Positions 57,488-64,000 of a DNA stretch of 64,000 nt are shown here, piece by piece. The notes below the pieces were generated by a model. That model searched no databases and was not told the DNA's origin. It saw only the letters and a list, made by a program, of their open reading frames with translations. This DNA comes from Pegoplata infirma (lineage: Eukaryota > Arthropoda > Insecta > Diptera > Anthomyiidae): NCBI GenBank assembly GCA_963921195.1, contig OY992537.1:92400736-92464735 (forward strand), given 5' to 3'. Made by a program: the position numbers and the translations under genes. Position 1 is the first letter of the stretch, and every line of letters begins with the position of its first letter.

Positions 57488-58490
57488 CAAGGGAAGTCGA
57501 AATTGCGATAAACTTGATCTTCGTGATATTGATCCTCGATATACATCTGTCTGTTAAAATGCCGATCACATGAGAAGACTGCATCTATAACAAAGATACT
57601 TGTCGATGCTTTGCATAGTTTGGTACTACATTTCAGCGATATCGGTTCAGCGGTTAAAAAATTATGAACGAAAATATAAGGACATTTGGCAAATTTTAGT
57701 AAATTCTACATAACCTAAAAATACAATATGCTTTAATTTGGCTTCAGGTTGACGGCCAACGGTATTTTATACGGAATGGTATTGAAAGAAGTACAAACAT
57801 TTTTTTTAATACAAAAATATTTTGTCACCATTTTTATTACCAAGTCACCGAAATTTTTTTTTACCAAAAAGTTGTTTCGCCGATTTTTTTTTTATTTTTC
57901 TTTACCAAAATTTTTTGACCAAAATATTTTTTTTAGCAAAAATTGGTTTTTCAAATAAAATTTTATTCACAAAAAAAATTTGAAAAAAAAATCCGCGGGA
58001 AAAAAACGTTTTGGTGAAAAAAAATACGCGTTTTTTTTTAAATCGCGATTTTGTTTTTAATCCGCGGGAAAAAAACGTTTTGGTGAAAAAAAAATCCGTG
58101 TTTAAATACCATTCTATATCCATTTCTGTTTGCATATGTCAACCAGCAGCCTTTTGTATTTTAAGGTTATGTAGAATGCAGCAAAAATATCAAGGTGTCC
58201 TTACATTTTCGTTCATAACTTTTGAACCGCTGAACCGATAACGCTCAAATGCAATACCAAATTTTTCGGGGCAATAACAAGTAAAAATGTAAAGCTTCAG
58301 TCAAACCGGTGTAATATTTTGGTCGTAGTTGTCATTTTAACAGACATACAGTCCCAGACCGATATTTAAATGAGTTACAAACTGAATGACATAATTATAA
58401 GAGTGGTCCAACCCCCCATAAAGTAACGAATTTTTGTTCTGAACAACATATCATGGAGATATCAGGGTGGCACTAGCGAAGCTATTTCGA
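57488..58490. mobile_element. Decayed foldback-like element
   Basis: Begins TTACAAGGGAAGTCGAAATT, sharing the first 11 bases of the TTA MITE. Left arm: TTTCAGCGATATCGGTTCAGCGG, ATTTTAGTAAATTCTACATAACC, GGCTTCAGGTTGACGGCCAAC, GGAATGGTATT. Right arm: ACCATTCTATATCC, CATATGTCAACCAGCAGCC, GGTTATGTAGAATGCAG, AACCGCTGAACCGATAACG, in inverted order. The centre (57790-58110) is poly-T/A with two copies of ATCCGCGGGAAAAAAACG. Some wording (ACTTTTGAACCGCTGAACCGAT) is shared with family 2. Confidence 0.6.
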
Positions 58491-58689
58491 TCATAGAACA
58501 GTGTTGCCATAAGAGAATTTTGAAAAAATGCTAAATGGCAAAGAAAAAGTGCTAAAATGTTCATTTTTTTTTTTTTTAAATCAAAAAAAAAAGGATTTTT
58601 AATAATAACCGGTAAATTCTCAACTTCAATTTGATTTTCTGAACTTCAAGTTTTTTTTTCTGAATTTCGATTGCGTTTTCTTAATTTCA

Positions 58690-59835
58690 ATAGAAAAAGT
58701 CTCGGATTCTGAGACAGTCTTTCTGTAGAAAAGTCTCAGATTCTGAGGCAGTCTTTCTATAGAAAAATTCTCAGATTCTGAGACAGTCTTTCTAAAGAAA
58801 AATTCTCAGATTCTGAGACAGTCTCAGATTCTTAAACAGTTTTTCTATAGAAAAAGTCTCAATTCTGTAACAGTTTTTCTATAGAAAAAGTTTCAGATTC
58901 TGAAACAGTTTTTTAGGAGAAAAAGTCTCAGAACCTAAGACAGTTTTTTTATAGAAAAAGTCTCAGATTCTGAGACAGTTTTTATACAGAAAAAGTCTCC
59001 GATTCTACTACAGTTTTTATATAGAAAAAGTCTCAGATTCAGAGACAGTTTTTCTACACAAATAGTCTCGGATTCAGAAACAGTTTATCTATAGAAAAAG
59101 TCTCAGATTCTGATACAGTTTTTATACAGAAAAAGTCTCCGATTCTACTACAGTTTTTATATAGAAAAAGTCTCAGATTCTGAGACAGTTTTTATACAGA
59201 AAAAGTCTCCGATTCTACTACAGTTTTTATATAGAAAAAGTCTCAGATTCTGAAATAGTTTTTCTACAGAAAAAGTCTCAGATTCTGAAACAGTTTTTCT
59301 ATAGAAAAGTTCTCAAACTGTCTCAGAATCTGAGACAGTTTTTATACAGAAAAAGTCTCCGATTCTACTACAGTTTTTATATAGAAAAAGTCTCAGATTC
59401 TGAAATAGTTTTTCTACAGAAAAAGTCTCAGATTCTGAAACAGTTTTTCTATAGAAAAGTTCTCAGATTCTGAAACAGTTTATCTATAGAAAAAGTTTGA
59501 AATTCTGAAACAGTTTTTCTAAAGAACAAGTATAAGATTCTGAAACAGTTTTTCTATAGAAAAAGTCTTAGATTCTGAAACAGTTTTTCTATAGAAAAAG
59601 TTTTCAATTCTGAGACAGTTTTTATATAGAAAAAGTCCCAGATTCTTAGTCAGTTTTTTTATAAAAAAAGTCTCAGGTTCGGAGACAGTTTTCTATACAA
59701 AAAGTCTCGGATTCTGAGACAGTTTTTCTATAGAAAAAGTCTCAGATTCTTTGACAGGTTTTTTATAGAAAAAGTCTCAGATTCTTAGACAGTTTTTCTA
59801 TAGAAAAAGTCTCAAATTCTGAGGCAGTTTTTGAT
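58690..59835 (+). repeat. 35-36-base minisatellite, about 30 units
   Basis: Unit consensus AAAAGTCTCAGATTCTGAGAC then AGTTTTTCTATAGAA. Both halves are self-complementary: GTCTCAGATTCTGAGAC and TTTTTCTATAGAAAAA. Variant units (CTCCGATTCTACTACAG, TTTTTATACAG, TCTGAAACAG) are arranged in blocks. A block of several units from about 59178 recurs from about 59325, so a higher-order unit exists. No gene; a frame through it would have stops. Confidence 0.95.
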
Positions 59836-59858
59836 TACACGGAACAAAATTATTGAAA

Positions 59859-60668
59859 AACAAGTCAAAGAGTTAGATTCGACTTGGCCGAATCTATTAA
59901 TACCCTCCACAATGCCCTTTTTAAGTGATAGTAAATTTTCTCACGTGAAAAAAATAAAATTTTTGATCATAAATATTTTATTTGAAAAAAAAAAAAATAT
60001 TTACTGAATTTTTTTTTTAAGTATAAAATTTTTTTAGTATAAAATTTTTTTAGTGTAAAATTTTTTTTTGTGTATTTTTTTTTTTAGTGTAAAAATATTT
60101 TTGAGTGACAAAAATACGTTGTAAAATATTTTTGTGACTTACCAATGTTTTTAAAACATGTTTAACGGGTTTTCAACACGTGAATTTAAGGAGAAACTAA
60201 TCTGAAATTCACGGTTTTGCTAATAACTTTTGAACCACTAGACCGATATGGCTGAAATTCAATACAAACTAGGCCAGGGGAATGGCAAATATATATGACA
60301 AGCATCAGCATCCTCAGATTTGCCTTTCGAAAGTTATGGTGTTGTTTATATCGTAAATTCACGAAAAACCCTTGCCGAAATTCAGTCTTTTGCTCATAGC
60401 TTTTGAACCACTGGACCGATTTCGCTGGATTGCAATACCAACCTGACCAGCAAATGGCCAACATACATGCCAAACTTCAGGAGCCTCCGTAAAGTCTTTC
60501 AAAAATTAGCGTGTTTTCAACAGATAGACGGACAGACAGACGGAAGACGGACATCGCTAGATCGTCTTAAAATCGATCGAGGATCATGAATATATATACA
60601 TTATGGGGTCCTAGACCAATTTTTTTAGATGTTACAACCTCCTCTATCACTAGAGTGGAGGATATAAA
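59859..60668 (-). mobile_element. DINE-1/mini-me-like family 2 element, copy 2f
   Basis: AACAAGTCAAAGAGTTAGATTCG, ATTCGACTTGGCCGAAT hairpin, ATACCCTCCACAATGCCC at the left; ATCGCTAGATCGTCTTAAAATCG, ATGGGGTCCTAGACC and TCTATCACTAGAGTGGAGG at the right. GACA/GACG tract at about 60520-60550. It starts about 25 bases after the minisatellite. Confidence 0.9.
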
Positions 60669-61250
60669 AAAAAATTATTAGTGTTTTTTTCTGTAAGTGC
60701 AGGTCGAGCTCGGGCTCTAATTATATTTGTTATATTGGTTCAAGTTGAAAAAATGCAGAAGAAATATTAAATTTCTAAAAATTATAGACATTTCTGGTAT
60801 AAAATGGTGAAAAAAAATGTTGAAAATCGTAAAAAAACTTAAAAAAGTGCTGATACGCCTGTTTTCTGTTTGCACCTTAAAGTATGCTTTTAAAATATTG
60901 CAAAAATATTACAAAAAATTGTTAGATGTCTAAAACATTTTGTTAAATCCACCTGTTTGTATGTTACATTAGAAAGGCATTTGATTGGATGGCTAAAAAT
61001 CGTTTGTTTGTATTTATTTTCCTTAGAGTATGCTTAAAAAATATAAATATAATAATACAACAGATGGCACTCTTAAACGGTGCACTAACAATAAATGCTA
61101 CGGTTGTTAAATTTTTGCGCTCTTCAGTATGCTTAAAAAATACAGCAAAAGTGCTAAAACTAAATAAAAATTGGAATTATTTTTCCATTCAAGCAAAAAA
61201 ATCTGGCATCTCTTTTGTTAAAACTACCAAAATGCTCATGTTTTTCACAT
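60669..61250. other. AT-rich stretch with dispersed repeat words
   Basis: GTATGCTTTTAAAATATTGC, GTATGCTTAAAAAATATAAAT and GTATGCTTAAAAAATACAGC recur. TGGCATCTCTTTTGTTAAAA near 61203 is a diverged inverted match to GTTGCCATAAGAGAATTTTG near 58502, so a MITE may have spanned both before the minisatellite and DINE copy arose or entered. Weak. Confidence 0.3.
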
Positions 61251-62400
61251 TCAATATATAAACGATAATGACAATAATGATAATAATACTAATGATGATG
61301 ATGATGTTGTTGCGAATGGTGATGGTAATGGTAAAACGTGGTGGTAATAGATGGTATGAGGCATTACTTATACTACAAGGAAACGGAAGTGACAGACGTA
61401 ATGACCATTACAACTGACACTGACTGTGTGACAACACTTGGTACGAGTTAAACACAAGAAGTATAAGAAGAAGAATTAGAAGAAGATGATAAAAAATAAG
61501 TTGGAATATACAGACTCCCAAGAATTTATACAGCAAAAAACAAGTACAAAAACTGAGAAGAGAAAAAAACATAGAAATACATCAAGTACACATTGTAAGA
61601 AGAAAAGCTAGCAAGACCTTTTTTATTATTCTACTAGGGTTTTGGCGCTAAGACGCCATATCATACTTACCATCATATGGTATAGTAAATGTTGTTGTAG
61701 TCCTTTTTTCAAATGTATGTAGTTTTATGTGTGTGTGTGTGTATTTGTTTGTTGGTAAGCTTGAAAAGTGAGAATTGATAGATGAGTTATGGTCGTTTAC
61801 TTATTGTTATGCATTTGGAAGGAAGGTGTAGGACAGGACGAACAGGAGGAGGTGGAGGAGATGTAGATGTAGGTTTAAATGAAGATGGGTGTATAAAGAA
61901 AAGGGTATCATATCATATGGAAAATGTAAGATTACATATACATATAGATTTTACATAAGTATAAGTGTGTGTGAAACGTAAGGAAAAGGATGTTTGGTTT
62001 GTATGTATTAGTGTGGAATAAAAAAAAGTTTTAAGAAATATAACTCATGTGTTTTATTTTGTTGATGTTGTTTTTTGGTGTTTAATGATGTATTTGTGTA
62101 TGTGAGTGTGTAAGTAAAATTATGTGTCTGTTTGTCTACTTGGGTTTTATATGTGTCTGATTGTCTGTCTGCCTGCCTTTCGGTCTTTCGTTCTTTCTTT
62201 AACTGTTTGTCCGTTTGGTTTTGTCTTATATTAAATGTTTGTCAGTTTGAATGAACAAGTTTCTTTTTGGGTGGTTTCTTGTAAAAAGGATATTAAAACT
62301 TTTGTTGTTGTTGTTGTTTTTGTTAAATTTCTGTTTGCCGGTTACCATTTGAAATCTTTACAACATATTGGTCCTGAAGGATTGCCTTAACTTGAATAGA
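61251..62400. other. Unique-looking stretch, simple repeats
   Basis: (GAT/AATGAT)n near 61265-61330, (GT)n at about 61728-61742, GGAGGAGGTGGAGGAG near 61845-61860, GTTGTTGTTG near 62302. No open frame with protein character. Confidence 0.4.
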
Positions 62401-62439
62401 CATACACAGAGAGTGTTTTTAGGGTAAAATTGTGTAATT

Positions 62440-62790
62440 ATTAGGGCGAATTTCGTACCGTTATTCCTGCCAAGGTCATCTTCAGTCGGCAACCAGCGGT
62501 CAAAGTTGGAAGAAATTACATACTTCGACCAAAAATTATGTCAGAATTTTTTAACCAAGTCCGGCTCAAAAAATTCGGAAATTTTTCGTACTTTTTGGAA
62601 AAATATTTAAAAAATTCCAAAACCGCGATATAAGTCCACAGATGCTGGTTTTAAACATATTAATCATTTTTAACCCAATTGGTCTTAAAAGTTGGGAAAT
62701 GTTAAGTATGTTATGTAAAAAATATTTAAAAAAAAATGTTAAAAACACAATTTTGGTCCAAAAATGTTGATCAAAATCAAGGGCGAACAA
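62440..62790. mobile_element. Diverged relative of the MITE at 19488-20298
   Basis: AGAAAATTTTTCGTACTTT..GGAAAAA and AAAAAATTCCAAAATCGCGAT followed by CAGATGCTG of the 19488 element are found here as GGAAATTTTTCGTACTTTTTGG, AAAAATTCCAAAACCGCGAT and CAGATGCTGG. Ends not recognisable; adjoins DINE copy 1e. Confidence 0.55.
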
Positions 62791-62801
62791 AACGCCATAT
62801 T

Positions 62802-63152
62802 TATACTCTACACTACTCTATGGTATAGGTTGTTATGAGATTGTGCTGATGTTTGTAAATATTGGTTTTAGACCAACCTTCAAGAATACCGATCGACTCG
62901 GAATAACTTTTTGAGGCGATTAAGTGATGTCCGTCCGTCCGTCTGACCATGCATGGCCATGTAAACGTTGTACGCACAAATCGCAATTTTTATTTGATTT
63001 GTCTGAAATTTCAAACAAAAGCTTTACTTGACTATTGAAATTGGAAAAAAAATCGGTCCATCTTTAGACCTAGCCCCCATACAAACGGCCCCTTTATATT
63101 AGGTTTAAATGCCTCAGATTTCCGTATTATAACACCGTCTGACAGCCAATAC
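62802..63152 (+). mobile_element. DINE-like family 1 element, copy 1e, left part
   Basis: TATACTCTACACTACTCTATGG, GAGATTGTGCTGATGTTTGT, ATACCGATCGACTCGGAATAAC, short GTCC tract near 62931-62943, then ATCGGTCCATCTTTAGACCTAG and CCCCCATACAAACGGCCCC. More diverged than the other copies. Runs into the palindrome at 63153. Confidence 0.75.
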
Positions 63153-63739
63153 TAAACATGAACCGGGCGATATTCGTCTGAAAGTAGAGATCAAATGGAG
63201 TAGAACTGCATTTACAGTTTTTCATTTCGTGATCCAGTTTCCTTTTAAAAGGACTTTAAAGTTTTAAAGGACACATTTTGTAAAATATTTTTGAAATATT
63301 TGTAATTGTCCTAGGATGACACTGGTGACGGTAGACGAAAGAGGAGGATTTCGCCTAAGTTTTCCATTTTTATATTTTGGCATATCAGGATAAAAGGATG
63401 TGAATAAAGTCATTTGAAAACTTTGACAAAAAATTTTGTTGAACATTTTTAATGATATTAAAGGAAACATTTTTGAATGGACGTAACTTGCCTACTTTTT
63501 ATTATATGCAAAAATAATAAAATAGGAAAATTAGGGGAGATCCTCCTTTTTCATTTGCTATCAATAGTGGCATCCTAGGACAAGTACAAATATTAAAAAA
63601 AATATTTTATAAAATTTAATCCTCTAAACCTTTGAAGTCCTTTTAAAAGAAAACACGATCACAAAATGAAAAACTGTAAATGCAGTTTTACTACATTTAG
63701 TCTCTAGTTTCAAACGTATATTACCCAGTTCGTGTTTAA
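63153..63739. repeat. Large palindrome inside DINE copy 1e
   Basis: Left arm from AAACATGAACCGGGCGATAT through GATCAAATGGAGTAGAACTGC, ATTTACAGTTTTTCATTTCG, TTTCCTTTTAAAAGGAC and ATTGTCCTAGGATG. Right arm CATCCTAGGACAAG, GTCCTTTTAAAAGAAAAC, CAAAATGAAAAACTGTAAATG, CATTTAGTCTCTAG, ATATTACCCAGTTCGTGTTT. Arms about 250-290 bases, loop well under 100. The outer parts, CGGGCGATATTCGTCTGAA on the left and its inverse on the right, are themselves family 1 sequence. Confidence 0.8.
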
Positions 63740-64000
63740 CGAAATTTTTATATGGGGCCTAATTCCAAAAATGGTTTAATCATAATAAGATTTAAATCAT
63801 AACACTGTGGAACAAATTCAGGTTAGCAAAAGAAAGGTCGATTCTGAGAGTGAGGGGTGAAAATAGAGGCTAAATTAAAAGACCCGTATCGCGGCGTTTG
63901 TTTATGTTAGTTCGAATTTTTTTAATCGACCTTCGAACTTTGCAGTCAAATGCCGATTGTTTATATGTTTTTTTTTTGGCTATAACTCGTCGACTAATTG
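63740..64000 (-). mobile_element. Family 1 fragment, then end of window
   Basis: GAAATTTTTATATGGGGCCTAATTCC and AAAAATGG (63750-63775) are family 1 sequence in reverse orientation to copy 1e. After about 63800 (CACTGTGGAACAAATTCAGG) the sequence leaves the family and no feature is recognised to 64000. Confidence 0.5.

Overview
This looks like non-coding nuclear DNA from a higher (cyclorrhaphan) fly, perhaps a calyptrate such as a blowfly or muscid. The basis is strong AT-richness, fly-style TATGTATGTG and CAACAACAA simple runs, and at least ten copies of short mobile elements with the hallmarks of dipteran DINE-1/mini-me (non-autonomous Helentron) elements: a GATACCCTC or ATACCCTAC start, a CCCCATAAAGTATATATATT block in one family, a (GTCY)n tetranucleotide tract, and a hairpin a few bases before an ACTTGTTT end. 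The genus is inference. No convincing host protein-coding exon, tRNA or rRNA was found; the open frames are short, run through repeats or homopolymers and look like chance. The window could lie inside a long intron or between genes.

Layout. 1-2180: tandem array with a GCGAAATTTTTATCGC core. 3340-5370: inverted-repeat cluster with a nested element. 7780-10080, 11300-14400 and 15840-17650: three more arrays built on related GCGA cores, two of them in opposite orientation; one is split by a DINE copy. 14861-20298: three short non-autonomous DNA transposons (MITEs) with readable target-site duplications. 20780-24820: tandem repeats, a long inverted repeat holding a hAT-like MITE with a near-perfect 8-bp duplication, then a DINE copy. 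25561-25870: the only stretch that resembles a fly promoter and first exon, weak. 26440-36600: MITEs, a perfect 66-bp tandem duplication, arrays carrying a CGGTTCGAAGGACCA motif, a Tc1/mariner-type long-TIR element and two DINE copies.

36600-40120 is different in base composition (less AT-rich). It holds a decayed minus-strand LINE end (RNase H plus C-terminal zinc knuckle) and five copies of a sequence resembling a tRNA-Lys primer-binding site of LTR retrotransposons. 42225-43349 is a long-TIR element. 46050-50745 is a minisatellite (TAGTATTTTTAGTACT) with a higher-order unit, interrupted by DINE insertions. 52640-53800 is a roughly 160-bp tandem array interrupted by a MITE. 54134-56249 is a nest of four elements. 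58690-59835 is a 35-36-bp minisatellite whose every unit is self-complementary. The end holds two further DINE copies, the last one carrying a large palindrome.

The useful biology is the insertion record: several insertions can be read against their empty site elsewhere in the window, giving target-site duplications (TTA, TA, 8 bp) and an order of events. All similarities were judged by eye; no alignment or database search was run, so element ends are good to a few bases only where a target-site duplication is quoted.
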